Positions 19,114 to 28,194 of a stretch of DNA of 64,000 nt are shown here, one piece after another. Location: positions 2,527,001 to 2,591,000 of the forward strand of contig NZ_CP016545.1 in assembly GCF_001687545.1 (NCBI RefSeq). Reading direction: 5' to 3'. Under the pieces are notes generated by a model that made no database searches, was not told the DNA's origin, and saw only the letters and a list, made by a program, of their open reading frames with translations. Position 1 is the stretch's first letter; every line of letters begins with the position of its first letter. Origin of the DNA: Paraurantiacibacter namhicola (GTDB taxonomy: Bacteria; Pseudomonadota; Alphaproteobacteria; Sphingomonadales; Sphingomonadaceae). A program made the translations under genes and the position numbers.

Positions 19114-20012
19114 GTGCGATGGCCCTGAAACGCGATGCTTCAGCGGCGAAGCGCCAGCGCACGATGCTGACGCCGGAGGGGATTGCGCTGCCCGTCATGC
19201 TGGCGAGCCGCGGGGCGCGGGCTGGTGCGCTGCTGCTGGACCTTGCGCTGCTCTTCACTATCATGATCGCGGCACTCATCATCGCTTCGATCTTCTTCGG
19301 CGGACTGGGTTTCCTGGAAACGCCGCCACCGGCTATTGAATTCCTGCTGGTCGTGGCGATCCTGTTCTTCTTCCTGCTGCGCTATGGATATTTCCTGTTC
19401 TTCGAACTGGGGCCGCGCGGCGCGACGCCGGGCAAGCGGGCACTGGGGATACGGGTGGCCGCACGCGGGGGCCGCACCGGGGGCAAGCTGACCGCAGAAG
19501 CGGTGCTGGCGCGAAACCTGATGCGCGATGCGGAGGTTTTCCTGCCGACCACTTTCCTCTTGGGCGGAGGCGCTTCCGAAGGGGCAATGGGCGGCGCGAC
19601 CTTCGTCTGGCTGGCCGTGTTCGTGCTGTTCCCCTTCTTCAACCGCGACAATCTTCGCGCGGGCGACCTTGTGGCGGGGACCTGGGTGGTGGAGGCTCCG
19701 CGCGCAAAGCTGGAGGAGGCGCTAAGCCTGCGCATCGATGCAGAGGCCCAGCCCGAACTGCACAATTACCGCTTCGGCGAAGCGGAGCTTTCGATTTACG
19801 GCGAGCACGAATTGCAGGTGCTGGAACGCGTGCTGCGCGAAGACCGCCCGGAGGCGCTGCGCGAGGTGATGGAAGCCATCTGCCGCAAGCTCGGCTGGGA
19901 AGCGGGCAGCGGCGACGAGCGCGCCTTCCTGGAAGCCTTCTACGCAGCGCTGCGCGCGCACCTGGAACAGGGCATGCGCTTCGGCAAGCGCAAGGCGGAC
20001 AAGTTCGCTTGA
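19110..20012 (+). CDS. RDD family membrane protein
   Basis: 300 residues. The RDD domain occupies about 25-200. Its first span begins RAGALLLDLALLF (arginine and aspartate of RDD), there is a second span near 70-90, and TPGKRALGIRVA is the typical loop. A soluble C-terminal part of about 100 residues, with alternating Glu/Arg helices, is unusually long for the family. Function is unproven; some RDD proteins are Na+/H+ antiporters. It ends the MoxR/DUF58/SpoIIM/RDD block and overlaps the next gene by four bases. Confidence 0.85.
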   Translation: MSAMALKRDASAAKRQRTMLTPEGIALPVMLASRGARAGALLLDLALLFTIMIAALIIASIFFGGLGFLETPPPAIEFLLVVAILFFFLLRYGYFLFFELGPRGATPGKRALGIRVAARGGRTGGKLTAEAVLARNLMRDAEVFLPTTFLLGGGASEGAMGGATFVWLAVFVLFPFFNRDNLRAGDLVAGTWVVEAPRAKLEEALSLRIDAEAQPELHNYRFGEAELSIYGEHELQVLERVLREDRPEALREVMEAICRKLGWEAGSGDERAFLEAFYAALRAHLEQGMRFGKRKADKFA

Positions 20013-20473
20013 GCGCGCTGGCCTTCCGCCGCGACGACCTGACGGCGGACGCCGTGCTGGCGCTGCTGCAATTGCACCTCGATGAAATGCATCGCTGGTC
20101 GCCCGCCTGCAAAGTCCACGCCATGCCGGCCGAGCGGCTGCGAGAGCCGGACGTGACATTCTACAGCGGCTGGGACGGCAGCGAGCTGGCCGTGGTGGGC
20201 GCGTTGAAGGATCTTGGCGACAAATGCGGCGAACTCAAGAGCATGCGGGCAGCTCCGGATTTTCGCGGCACCGGTGCGGGCCGCGCAATGCTGGACTTCC
20301 TGCTGGCAGAGGCGCAGGCCCGGGGCATGAACTGGATCGGACTGGAAACCGGACGACCGGCAGAGTTTGCCGCCGCCCACCGGCTCTATGCGGCAAACGG
20401 CTTTGCCGAATGCGAGCCCTTCGGCGATTACGTGTCCGACGAATTCAGCATGTGCATGGCGCGCGCGCTATGA
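20009..20473 (+). CDS. GNAT family N-acetyltransferase
   Basis: 154 residues. The acetyl-CoA loop lies in MRAAPDFRGTGAGRAML (about 76-92) and the C-terminal strand in RLYAANGFAECEPFGDY. It is likely cytoplasmic, acetylating a small molecule or protein amine; the substrate is unknown. The start is TTG at 20009, overlapping the RDD stop. The sequence aligns with this family from the first residues as I remember it, so internal ATGs are less likely. Confidence 0.85.
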   Translation: MSALAFRRDDLTADAVLALLQLHLDEMHRWSPACKVHAMPAERLREPDVTFYSGWDGSELAVVGALKDLGDKCGELKSMRAAPDFRGTGAGRAMLDFLLAEAQARGMNWIGLETGRPAEFAAAHRLYAANGFAECEPFGDYVSDEFSMCMARAL

Positions 20474-21408
20474 TCGCCGACCGCCGCACTGTCCTCGCAT
20501 CCGGCACCGCAATGCTGGCGCTGGCTGCGTGCCGTGACAATGCCACCGCCGATGCGTCACCGCCGGCCGGGCGCCCGGCTTTCGACGTGGCTGTAGAGAT
20601 TGCCGCGCTGGAGCAGACCTCGGGCGGCACGCTGGGCGCATGCCTGCTCGATACGGCGAGTGGCGCGCTCCTTGGCCACCGGCTGGATGAGCGTTTCGGC
20701 CATTGCTCCAGCTTCAAGACGTCGCTCGCGGCCATGGTGCTGGCGGGGGCGGACAATGGGACGCTGGACCTGTCCGAACAGATGGCCTGGGAAGAGACGG
20801 CGATGCTCGGCAATTCGCCCTTCACCATGGACAGGCTGGGCACTGGCGCGACGCTGGCAGAACTGGCCCGCGCGGTGCAGGTCGCCTCGGACAATACGGC
20901 GGCGAATGTGCTGCTTGGCAGGCTTGGCGGGCCGGAAGCTGTAACCGCCTTTTGGCGCGAACTGGGGGACGAGACGAGCCGGCTGGACCGCACCGAGCCG
21001 CAGCTCAACAACGCGCCGGCAGGCGACCCGCGCGATACGACCACCCCGCGGGCAATGGCTCAGACGCTGGCGAAGATTGCGACCGGCGATGTGCTGGCGC
21101 CCGAAAGCCGCGCCACCTTGCTCGGCTGGATGGCGGAGACGACCACCGGGACCCGGCGTATCCGGGCGGGCCTCCCCGAGGTCTGGCAGGCCGCCAACAA
21201 GACCGGCACGTCCCTGTGGCCGGGCATTGGCAGCCTCTATGTCGACATCGCGGTGCTTACCCCGTCCGGGGCCACACCGCTCGTCCTGACAGGCTATTTC
21301 CGCGCAAACGAAACGCATGAAGGCGTGCAGCCGGAGGGCGAGGCCGTGCTGGCAAGGCTCGGCCGCATCGCCGCGCGCTGGCATGAATTCCACAGCGCAG
21401 GCCGATAA
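20470..21408 (+). CDS. Class A beta-lactamase, predicted Tat-exported lipoprotein
   Basis: 312 residues. All class A active-site boxes are present: S80-S-F-K83 (SxxK), S140-D-N142 (SDN), E176-P-Q-L-N180 (ExxLN of the omega loop) and K244-T-G246. The N-terminus has twin arginines (DRRTVLA) and a lipobox ending at Cys21 (LALAAC). This suggests Tat export followed by lipidation, unusual for this family. It hydrolyses the beta-lactam ring after acylation of Ser80; the spectrum cannot be predicted. ATG overlaps the acetyltransferase stop (ATGA), making it the last gene of the DUF4129-to-lactamase operon. It looks native rather than mobile. Confidence 0.93.
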   Translation: MIADRRTVLASGTAMLALAACRDNATADASPPAGRPAFDVAVEIAALEQTSGGTLGACLLDTASGALLGHRLDERFGHCSSFKTSLAAMVLAGADNGTLDLSEQMAWEETAMLGNSPFTMDRLGTGATLAELARAVQVASDNTAANVLLGRLGGPEAVTAFWRELGDETSRLDRTEPQLNNAPAGDPRDTTTPRAMAQTLAKIATGDVLAPESRATLLGWMAETTTGTRRIRAGLPEVWQAANKTGTSLWPGIGSLYVDIAVLTPSGATPLVLTGYFRANETHEGVQPEGEAVLARLGRIAARWHEFHSAGR

Positions 21409-21529
21409 ATTGGCTTTATCCCTCCCGAACTGTTAGATTTTCCCGGAAGCTGCGAGGGTCGCACCCGCGAACCCGCCAGAAGCAGCCAAGAAAGCGCGCG
21501 GACAACGCCCGCAAATCAGGGGAGTGAAA

Positions 21530-22759
21530 ATGGGAAACATGCAATTTGACCAGGAACTGGCGATGGAGGTGCTGGTCAAGATCGGCTGGGCCGTCGCTAT
21601 CCTCATCGCCACATGGCTACTCGCCAAGGGCGCGAAATGGGCCTTTGCCAAGCTGGTGGACAACGTCGCCTTCCTGCGGCGCGATACCTCCAGCGGCAGC
21701 ACGCTGGGTGAATCGCTTGGCAAGATCGTCGGCCTGCTGATCTGGCTGATCGGCCTGCTCGGCATCCTGCAGGTATTCGAACTCAACGCCATTGCCGGAC
21801 CAATCGACACGCTGCTGACCAATGTCATGGACTTCGTGCCCAATCTGCTGGGCGCGGGCCTGATGCTGTTCGTTGGCCTGATGGTCGCCAAGATCGTCAG
21901 GGACCTGGTCGTGACGATCCTCCAGACGCTGGACCTCGATCGCTGGGCAAACCGCGGCGGCATGGAAACGGTGACCGGCAATTCGGCCATCAGCAAGACC
22001 ATCGGCACGATCGTCTATGCGCTGATCGCCCTGCTCGTTGGCATCGCGGCTCTCAACATCCTGAATATCGAGAGCATCTCCGCACCTGCCAGCAACATGC
22101 TGCAGCTGATCTTCGATGCCATCCCGCGCATCATCGCTGCCGCCATCCTGCTGGGCATCGGCTATGTCATCAGCAAGTTCGTGGTGAACATCCTGAAGGA
22201 GCTGATGAGCGGCTTCGGCGTGGACCGTTCGCTGTCCGAAAGCGGGCTGCTGCCTGACGGCACGCACGCCTCCAGCATCATTGCCCGCGTCGCGCAGATT
22301 GCGATCATCCTGTTCTTCGCGATTGCTGCCACCCGGTTGCTGGCCTTCCCGGAACTGACCGCCATCCTCAACGAGGTCCTGGCGCTCGGCAGCCGGGTGA
22401 TCTTCGGCGCCGTGGTTATCGGCTTCGGCTTCCTGATCGCCAACATGCTGGCGCGCGTGCTTTCCGGCACGGACGGCACCAGCACGGCGGCGACGATCGT
22501 GAAATGGGCGACCATCGTGCTGTTCACCTTCATGGGGCTCAGCTTCACGGGTGTGGGCGAGATCATCACCGAGACGGCCTTCAGCGCCATCGTGATCGGC
22601 GGCGCCGTTGCAGGGGCCCTGGCCTTCGGCCTCGGCGGACGCGAGTGGGCCGGTCGCCAGCTGGAAAAGTGGGAAGCCGGCAGCGGCGCCACGCCGGCCC
22701 CTACGGCGACCCGCTCCACGAAAGTGAAGAAGGATGATCCGCTGCCCCCGGGCGCGTGA
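21530..22759 (+). CDS. Mechanosensitive ion channel-like protein with TM_helix repeats
   Basis: 409 residues with three similar membrane blocks (about 10-110, 150-215 and 245-360). Each pairs a hydrophobic hairpin with a glycine-rich helix, such as FVPNLLGAGLMLFVGLMVAKIV and AIPRIIAAAILLGIGYVISKFV. This is the conserved TM_helix repeat of small-conductance channel relatives (CmpX-like). The end is polar and Lys/Thr-rich. ATG 21530 has GGGGAG six bases upstream; GTG 21524 is an alternative. It is monocistronic, after a 121-base gap in which I see no further feature. Channel function is inferred from the family. Confidence 0.85.
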   Translation: MGNMQFDQELAMEVLVKIGWAVAILIATWLLAKGAKWAFAKLVDNVAFLRRDTSSGSTLGESLGKIVGLLIWLIGLLGILQVFELNAIAGPIDTLLTNVMDFVPNLLGAGLMLFVGLMVAKIVRDLVVTILQTLDLDRWANRGGMETVTGNSAISKTIGTIVYALIALLVGIAALNILNIESISAPASNMLQLIFDAIPRIIAAAILLGIGYVISKFVVNILKELMSGFGVDRSLSESGLLPDGTHASSIIARVAQIAIILFFAIAATRLLAFPELTAILNEVLALGSRVIFGAVVIGFGFLIANMLARVLSGTDGTSTAATIVKWATIVLFTFMGLSFTGVGEIITETAFSAIVIGGAVAGALAFGLGGREWAGRQLEKWEAGSGATPAPTATRSTKVKKDDPLPPGA

Positions 22760-22827
22760 TCGGCCAATTGAAAGACGCTGGTCGAAGGGCGCTATTGCCC
22801 ATCGACCAGAAGCAATAGGGGCGCGGG

Positions 22828-23370
22828 ATGGCTACCATCCTGCGCCCCGCTTGCATCGAGGATGCCGAAACCCTCGCCCCGTTTGCGCGCGCCGCATTCG
22901 ATGCGAAGTTCGGCCACCTGTACGATCCGGAAGACCTGGCGAGCTTCTTCGCACAGGCCCGCTCCATCGACGCTTATCGCGGCGAGATCGCGCGCGACAA
23001 TTCGCGGGTAATGCTGGCCGAACGTGACGGCGCATTGCTGGCCTACAGCGTCACACACCTTGGCGAAGGATTTGCCGAACGGCCACAGCCGCACCCGGCC
23101 CGCCCCGCCACATTAAGCCAGCTATACTGCGCGGCCGACGCAACCGGCATGGGCCTGGGTTCGCGCCTGCTGGCGGATGCTGTCACCGCGGCACATGAAT
23201 GGGGCGCCGATGCCGTGCAGCTGTCCGTCTTCAGCGAGAACACGGGGGCTCAGCGCTTCTACCAGCGGCATGGCTTCACCCATGTCGCGGATATCGACTT
23301 CTGGGTCGGCAAGCACCGCGATGATGAATGGCTGTTCGAGCTCGGCCTGCCGGGTCGGAACCGCGGCTAG
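22828..23370 (+). CDS. GNAT family N-acetyltransferase
   Basis: 180 residues. The acetyl-CoA binding loop is ADATGMGLGSRLLADAV (about 101-117), followed by LSVFSENTGAQRFYQRHGF, the classic strand-helix of RimI-like enzymes. Substrate unknown. ATG 22828 follows GGGCGCGGG. Its stop codon TAG shares the palindrome CTAG (23367-23370) with the stop of the convergent lipoprotein gene, so the two reading frames end on the same four bases. Confidence 0.88.
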   Translation: MATILRPACIEDAETLAPFARAAFDAKFGHLYDPEDLASFFAQARSIDAYRGEIARDNSRVMLAERDGALLAYSVTHLGEGFAERPQPHPARPATLSQLYCAADATGMGLGSRLLADAVTAAHEWGADAVQLSVFSENTGAQRFYQRHGFTHVADIDFWVGKHRDDEWLFELGLPGRNRG

Positions 23371-23990
23371 GAAATCGCGACCAAGGTCTGCTGGCTCACC
23401 TGCCAACCTCCATCCACCGGCGTTGCAACGCTTTCCCATGCGTGGGAGCCCAGGTTCCCGTAGATATGCACGAGCACGAGCAGGCGGCTGCCATCGCCCC
23501 GCTGCTGCTTGACCCACACATGATACCACTGCGCCTGCTCCCCGCCCCGTGCGATGACAGGGCGCGTGTCCATCACGCATTGCGACGCGGGATAGGCCGC
23601 ATGAAGCGGCGGCGTGAGGCGCGCGATCAGCTCGGCCGGCGGATCGTAAGCGGTATTGCTGCCGGGATCGCGCCCGATGGATACGCACAGCGCCATGCCA
23701 TCGGGCGGATTGGCCACACCCAAAAGGACACGGAAAGCCAGCCGATACATGGCGGCATCGTTGGCAGAGACGGATTTCTCGTCCGCCACCGCGAGCGGAA
23801 GGGACCGAAGCTTTTTAGGAGGAGGAGGGATGGAAATCGGCGGCGGGATGTCCCCCTGCGCGCTTGGCCCACTATCGCTCGCAGCTGGCTCCGCAGCCTC
23901 TGGCCCCGCACTCTGCGGTTCATCCATCGTCGCCGTACAGGACGCGAGCAGGACAAGTGACCCGCAGGCAATCCATCTTCTCACAACCAT
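23367..23990 (-). CDS. Hypothetical lipoprotein
   Basis: 207 residues. A short basic n-region and hydrophobic stretch lead to the lipobox LASC near residue 18, so it is probably an outer- or inner-membrane lipoprotein. A Pro/Ala/Ser-rich linker (about 22-60, including a PPPPKK run) precedes a globular part with two cysteines (MALCVSIG and ASQCVMD) that could form a disulfide. I recognise no named domain. ATG 23990 was chosen for the GGAG six bases upstream. It overlaps the end of the ZntB-like gene by 10 bases and is probably co-transcribed with it. Confidence 0.65.
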   Translation of the reverse strand: MVVRRWIACGSLVLLASCTATMDEPQSAGPEAAEPAASDSGPSAQGDIPPPISIPPPPKKLRSLPLAVADEKSVSANDAAMYRLAFRVLLGVANPPDGMALCVSIGRDPGSNTAYDPPAELIARLTPPLHAAYPASQCVMDTRPVIARGGEQAQWYHVWVKQQRGDGSRLLVLVHIYGNLGSHAWESVATPVDGGWQVSQQTLVAIS

Positions 23991-24982
23991 CGCCATCTCC
24001 AGAACAGCAGCAGCTGGCCAAGGAACACCAGCCCGCACAGCCCGACAACGATCCAGAACGCATCCTGGTCCTCCACGCCGGGTATGCCGCCCACATTGAT
24101 GCCCAGCAGCCCGGTCAGGAAGCCGAGCGGCAGGAACACCGCAGCGACCACTGTCAGGACGTAATTGGTGCGCTCGCTGCGTGCCAGTGCGCGGGCGCGC
24201 AATTCGTCCTGCAGCACGACGGCGCTTTCCTTGCTGACATCGATATCATCGAGATACCGCCGCAGCCGGTCGATACTTTCGGCGATTTCGCGCCGGTCGT
24301 GGTCTTCGAACCATGCAGGGGCGTCGCGTGCTATGGCTTCCAGTGCCACGTGCTGCGGTCCCATATGGCGTTTAAGGCCCAGGCAGTTGCGGCGAATGTC
24401 GCTGATCTTGTCGAGCAGCTCCTCCGCATTGTCATCCGGGTCTGCCGCTTCGCAGTCGTCGATGAAATCGTTCATGTCGACAATCGCCTGGTTCATCCGG
24501 GCAATCATCAATTCGGTCAGGTGCGTAATCAGCGCGCCAGCATCGGTCGGCCCGCGCCCCGCGTCGATCTTGGCCAGCACATCGCGCGGGGTCTGCAGCT
24601 TCAGTCGGCGCAGCGTCACCAGCCGCGCGCCGTCGCACCACAGCTGCATGCTGACCATGTCTTCTGGTTCCGCACCGGGGTTGAAGTTGATGCCGCGCAG
24701 CGTTCCGACCAGCGTCCCGCCCTCGCGGAAAGCCCGCGGCCGGCTGGCATTGCTGACCAGGAGTTCGGCCGTCGGCTCGGGCACCTTGCGAACCTCTTCG
24801 AACCACTCCTGCACACCGGGCCGGTTGCGGCACAGATGCACCCACAGCACCTCGCCTTCGGCCTGCGGCTCCCACCGGCTGGCTTCGTCCCATGTGATCG
24901 GCCTGGCGCCGCCCTTGCCATCGAGCACGCGCCCGAAAAGCATCGGGCCGTCCAGTTCCAGCGCATCCTGCGGATTTATCAT
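23981..24982 (-). CDS. CorA/ZntB family divalent metal transporter
   Basis: About 333 residues. A long cytoplasmic domain rich in charged helices is followed by two C-terminal membrane spans. The loop reads TGLLGINVGGIPG, where CorA has GMN. GxNxGGIP is the ZntB-type signature, pointing to zinc rather than magnesium. It would form a homopentamer in the inner membrane. The start is unsure: ATG 24982, or ATG 24994/25018. It runs into the lipoprotein gene with a 10-base overlap. Confidence 0.85.
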   Translation of the reverse strand: MINPQDALELDGPMLFGRVLDGKGGARPITWDEASRWEPQAEGEVLWVHLCRNRPGVQEWFEEVRKVPEPTAELLVSNASRPRAFREGGTLVGTLRGINFNPGAEPEDMVSMQLWCDGARLVTLRRLKLQTPRDVLAKIDAGRGPTDAGALITHLTELMIARMNQAIVDMNDFIDDCEAADPDDNAEELLDKISDIRRNCLGLKRHMGPQHVALEAIARDAPAWFEDHDRREIAESIDRLRRYLDDIDVSKESAVVLQDELRARALARSERTNYVLTVVAAVFLPLGFLTGLLGINVGGIPGVEDQDAFWIVVGLCGLVFLGQLLLFWRWRWL

Positions 24983-25151
24983 GGCGCAAGGCATAGGTGA
25001 CGAATGCGGCCTCGTCACCGCTTCGATTAAGGCCTCACTTGATCCGGAATGGACACACTTTTGTCATGTTAACCGAAAAAGAGGTCTGAAAACTTGGCAA
25101 TCTTCAAAAGCAGTGTTGGAAATCTTTACACTTTTGGGCGAAACAGCATGC

Positions 25152-26459
25152 ATGGAAAAGCCAACCTCTTTCGCCGTGCGGATTGCCGCGGCCGCTGCCC
25201 TGTTCTCGGTCCATGCGCCGGCAATGGCGGGCGGGTATTACATCCAGGAACAATCGGCCAAGGAAACGGGCCGCGCCTATTCGGGTGATGCCGCCGCTGC
25301 GGACAGCGCGGCGACGGTGTTCTTCAACCCTGCCGCGATGACCGAGCTGGAAGGGCTGAACCTGGACGCGAACGTGCATGCCATCTTCGTGACCACCAAC
25401 CATGAAAACCGCGGCAGCTTCCGCACCGTGCCCGGCAGCGCGTCCACGCCCGGCATCACTGGCAATGGCGGCGGCACACCGTTCCCGCAGCCACTGGTCG
25501 TGCCGTCATCCTATGCCAGCTACCAGGTCGACGACCGGCTATGGCTCGGCCTGGCCGTATTCAGCCCTTATGGCCTGATGGCGGAATACGATGAGGATTT
25601 TTTCGGCCGGTACGATTCCCGGCGGTCCGAACTCTTCACCCTGAACGTGCAGCCCAGCGTGGCCTACAAGCTCAGTGACAATGTCTCGATCGGCGGCGGG
25701 GTGGATATCCAGTATGCGAAGGTCCACCTGACCAGCGCAGTGCCCGGTTTCTTGCCCGGCGATCCTGACGGGTTCCTCGATGTGACGGGTGACGACATTT
25801 CCATGTCGTGGAATGCCGGCATTTTCCTGAAGTCAGGCGCGCTGCGCGCAGGCCTGCATTACCGCAACGAAATGAAGCACGAGCTGGAAGGCGATTTCGT
25901 CGTCACCGGGCTGACCGGGCCACTGGCGGGCGCGAATGTCGCCACCAGCGTCGATGCCGACCTGAACCTGCCGGATATTGCGACGCTCAGCCTGGCCTAC
26001 GACAATGGCGGACCGGGCCGTCTTTATGCCACTGCGCGCTGGTATGACTGGAGCGATTTCGAGGAAATCCGGCTCGAACCACTCGGTCTCGACGACGCGG
26101 TGAACACCCAGAACTACAAGGACAGCTGGTCTGTCGCAGTCGGCGGCGAATACGATGTTTCGGAACGCCTGACGCTTCGCACCGGGACGATGTTCGATGC
26201 CACGCCAACACAGGATGGCTTCCGAACCACGCGTGTTCCGGACGGCGACCGCACCTGGCTGAGCGCGGGCGCGACTTACAAGCTGACCGATCACATGGAA
26301 GTGAATTTGGCATACGCACATATCTGGATGGAATCCGGCCCCATTACGCGTACCGAAACTTTCTTCGACGGGACCCCGGCAGTTTTCACCACGGACACCC
26401 GCAGCCGCACGGGCGGCAATATCGACATGGTGTCCATCGGGGTCAGCAGCCGCTTCTGA
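25152..26459 (+). CDS. FadL/OmpP1/TodX family outer membrane transport protein
   Basis: 435 residues. The signal peptide (about 1-26, cleaving near AMA-GG) is followed by the mature N-terminus GYYIQEQSAKETGRAYSG, the N-terminal hatch of FadL. NPAAMTELEG and a beta-barrel of alternating strands follow, ending in the C-terminal phenylalanine (SSRF) needed for BAM insertion. These porins import fatty acids or other hydrophobic compounds. ATG 25152 starts the signal peptide; the frame is open far upstream, but that part is antisense to the ZntB-like gene. The 169-base leader (24983-25151) is AT-richer than its surroundings and probably holds the promoter. Confidence 0.93.
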   Translation: MEKPTSFAVRIAAAAALFSVHAPAMAGGYYIQEQSAKETGRAYSGDAAAADSAATVFFNPAAMTELEGLNLDANVHAIFVTTNHENRGSFRTVPGSASTPGITGNGGGTPFPQPLVVPSSYASYQVDDRLWLGLAVFSPYGLMAEYDEDFFGRYDSRRSELFTLNVQPSVAYKLSDNVSIGGGVDIQYAKVHLTSAVPGFLPGDPDGFLDVTGDDISMSWNAGIFLKSGALRAGLHYRNEMKHELEGDFVVTGLTGPLAGANVATSVDADLNLPDIATLSLAYDNGGPGRLYATARWYDWSDFEEIRLEPLGLDDAVNTQNYKDSWSVAVGGEYDVSERLTLRTGTMFDATPTQDGFRTTRVPDGDRTWLSAGATYKLTDHMEVNLAYAHIWMESGPITRTETFFDGTPAVFTTDTRSRTGGNIDMVSIGVSSRF

Positions 26460-26531
26460 TTGCAAGCGTCGGCAGCGCGTATCGGCGCGCTGTCATTGCC
26501 CCTTCATGCAGCGCGGCCTATATGCACGGCC

Positions 26532-27683
26532 ATGTCCGCTGACAGCATTTCCGCGATCCGCCCCTGGCGCATGATCGACCGTCGCAAGTCCCGCCAGATC
26601 ATGGTGGGCAAGGTCCCGGTGGGTGGCGATGCCCCCATCTCCGTCCAGACCATGACCAACACGCCGACGGAGGATGTGGCCGCAACGCTGGACCAGATCC
26701 GCCGGTGCGAGGATGCAGGCGCGGATATCATCCGTGTGTCCTGCCCCACGGCGGAGGCGACCGAGAACTTCGACAAGATTACGCGCGGGGCCGAAGTGCC
26801 GATCGTTGCGGACATCCATTTCCACTACAAGCGCGCGCTGGAAGCGGCCGACAAGGGTGCGGCCTGCCTGCGCATCAATCCGGGCAATATCGGATCGTCG
26901 GAGCGGGTTGCCGAAGTGGTCCGCGCGGCCAAGGCCAATGGCTGCGCCATCCGCATCGGCGTGAATGCCGGGTCGCTGGAAAAGGACCTGCTGGAGAAAT
27001 ACGGCGAGCCCTGCCCCGAGGCTCTGGTGGAAAGCGCGCTCGACCATATCAAGCTGCTGCAGGACCACGACTTCCATGAATTCAAGGTAGCGGTGAAGGC
27101 GAGCGACGTCTTCCTGGCGGTTGCCGCCTATCACGGACTGGCAGAGACCGTGGACTGCCCGCTGCACCTTGGAATCACCGAGGCTGGCGGCCTGATCGGC
27201 GGGGCGGTCAAATCCTCCATCGGCATAGGCAACATGCTGTGGGCCGGGATCGGCGACACGATCCGCGTCAGCCTGTCGGCAGAACCGGAAGAGGAAGTGC
27301 GCGTCGGGTTCGAGATCCTGAAGGCGCTGGGCCTGCGCACGCGCGGTGTGCGCGTCGTCTCCTGCCCCAGCTGCTCGCGCCAGGGTTTCGATGTGATCCG
27401 CACCGTGCAGGCGCTGGAAGAGCGGCTGCAGCATATCAAGACGCCGCTTTCGCTCTCTGTCCTGGGCTGCGTGGTCAATGGGCCGGGTGAAGCGCGCGAG
27501 ACGGATATCGGCATCACCGGCGGCGGCGCGGGCAAGCACATGGTCTACCTGTCCGGCGTGACCGACCACCATGTCGAAAGCGACGACATGCTGGATCACA
27601 TCGTCGGGCTGGTCGAGAAGAAGGCCGCCGAGATCGAAGCCGATATGAGCGATGCCGGCGAAGCGACCGAGGCCGCCGAATGA
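26532..27683 (+). CDS. ispG: 4-hydroxy-3-methylbut-2-en-1-yl diphosphate synthase (flavodoxin)
   Basis: 383 residues, the short bacterial form. It catalyses reductive ring opening of MEcPP to HMBPP in the MEP isoprenoid pathway, using a [4Fe-4S] cluster. Cluster cysteines are in [11 protein letters not shown] and [11 protein letters not shown], and the TIM-barrel part contains [11 protein letters not shown] and [13 protein letters not shown]. The Glu ligand lies in the C-terminal domain. ATG 26532 gives the expected N-terminus. It is coupled by ATGA to the thioredoxin-like lipoprotein. Confidence 0.97.
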   Translation: MSADSISAIRPWRMIDRRKSRQIMVGKVPVGGDAPISVQTMTNTPTEDVAATLDQIRRCEDAGADIIRVSCPTAEATENFDKITRGAEVPIVADIHFHYKRALEAADKGAACLRINPGNIGSSERVAEVVRAAKANGCAIRIGVNAGSLEKDLLEKYGEPCPEALVESALDHIKLLQDHDFHEFKVAVKASDVFLAVAAYHGLAETVDCPLHLGITEAGGLIGGAVKSSIGIGNMLWAGIGDTIRVSLSAEPEEEVRVGFEILKALGLRTRGVRVVSCPSCSRQGFDVIRTVQALEERLQHIKTPLSLSVLGCVVNGPGEARETDIGITGGGAGKHMVYLSGVTDHHVESDDMLDHIVGLVEKKAAEIEADMSDAGEATEAAE

Positions 27684-28186
27684 GGCGTCTTGCGGCGCTG
27701 GGCCTGCTGCTGTCGTTCCCGCTTCTTCCCGGCTGCGCGACCGCTTCTCACCACGCGGAATTGCCCGATGCGGCGCCTTACGATCAGGATGTTGCCGAGG
27801 CGCAGGCTGCGGCCGATCTGGACGCGCGGGTTGCCGCGCTGGAGCCGGGCCGCAGCGTGCTCGCGGTGTTCGGCGCGGACTGGTGCCACGACAGCCGCGC
27901 GCTGGCAGGATGGCTGGAGATGCCGCGCTTCCAGCAGCTGATCGCGGACGAGTTCGACGTGGTCTATATCGACGTCGGCACTCCGCAGGACGGGCGCGGG
28001 CGCAATCTCGACCTCGCCGCGCGGTACGGCGTTGCGGATATCGAAGGCACGCCCAGCGTCCTGGTGATCGGCCCGGGCGGCAGACTGCTAAACACCCCGC
28101 AAGACGCAAGGGCATGGCGCAATGCCGCCAGCCGCAGCGAGGATGCGATCTTCGCCGCGCTTGAAGATTACGCCGCGCGGGACTGA
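27680..28186 (+). CDS. Thioredoxin-fold lipoprotein with a single active-site cysteine
   Basis: 168 residues. The lipoprotein signal ends with lipobox LPGC (Cys19). The thioredoxin-like domain (about 45-165) has [13 protein letters not shown] at the usual active-site place and the cis-proline loop [10 protein letters not shown]. The normal CxxC is reduced to CxxS (C-H-D-S), so it would act as a monothiol enzyme or a binding protein rather than a disulfide oxidase. It is coupled to ispG and may protect or service periplasmic thiols. That role is inference. Confidence 0.8.
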   Translation: MRRLAALGLLLSFPLLPGCATASHHAELPDAAPYDQDVAEAQAAADLDARVAALEPGRSVLAVFGADWCHDSRALAGWLEMPRFQQLIADEFDVVYIDVGTPQDGRGRNLDLAARYGVADIEGTPSVLVIGPGGRLLNTPQDARAWRNAASRSEDAIFAALEDYAARD

Positions 28187-28194
28187 GGCGCGCC

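Noticed and set aside
20470-21408. Beta-lactamase as part of a mobile resistance element
   Set aside because: It overlaps the chromosomal acetyltransferase gene, shares composition with its neighbours, and no transposase, integron site or inverted repeat is nearby.
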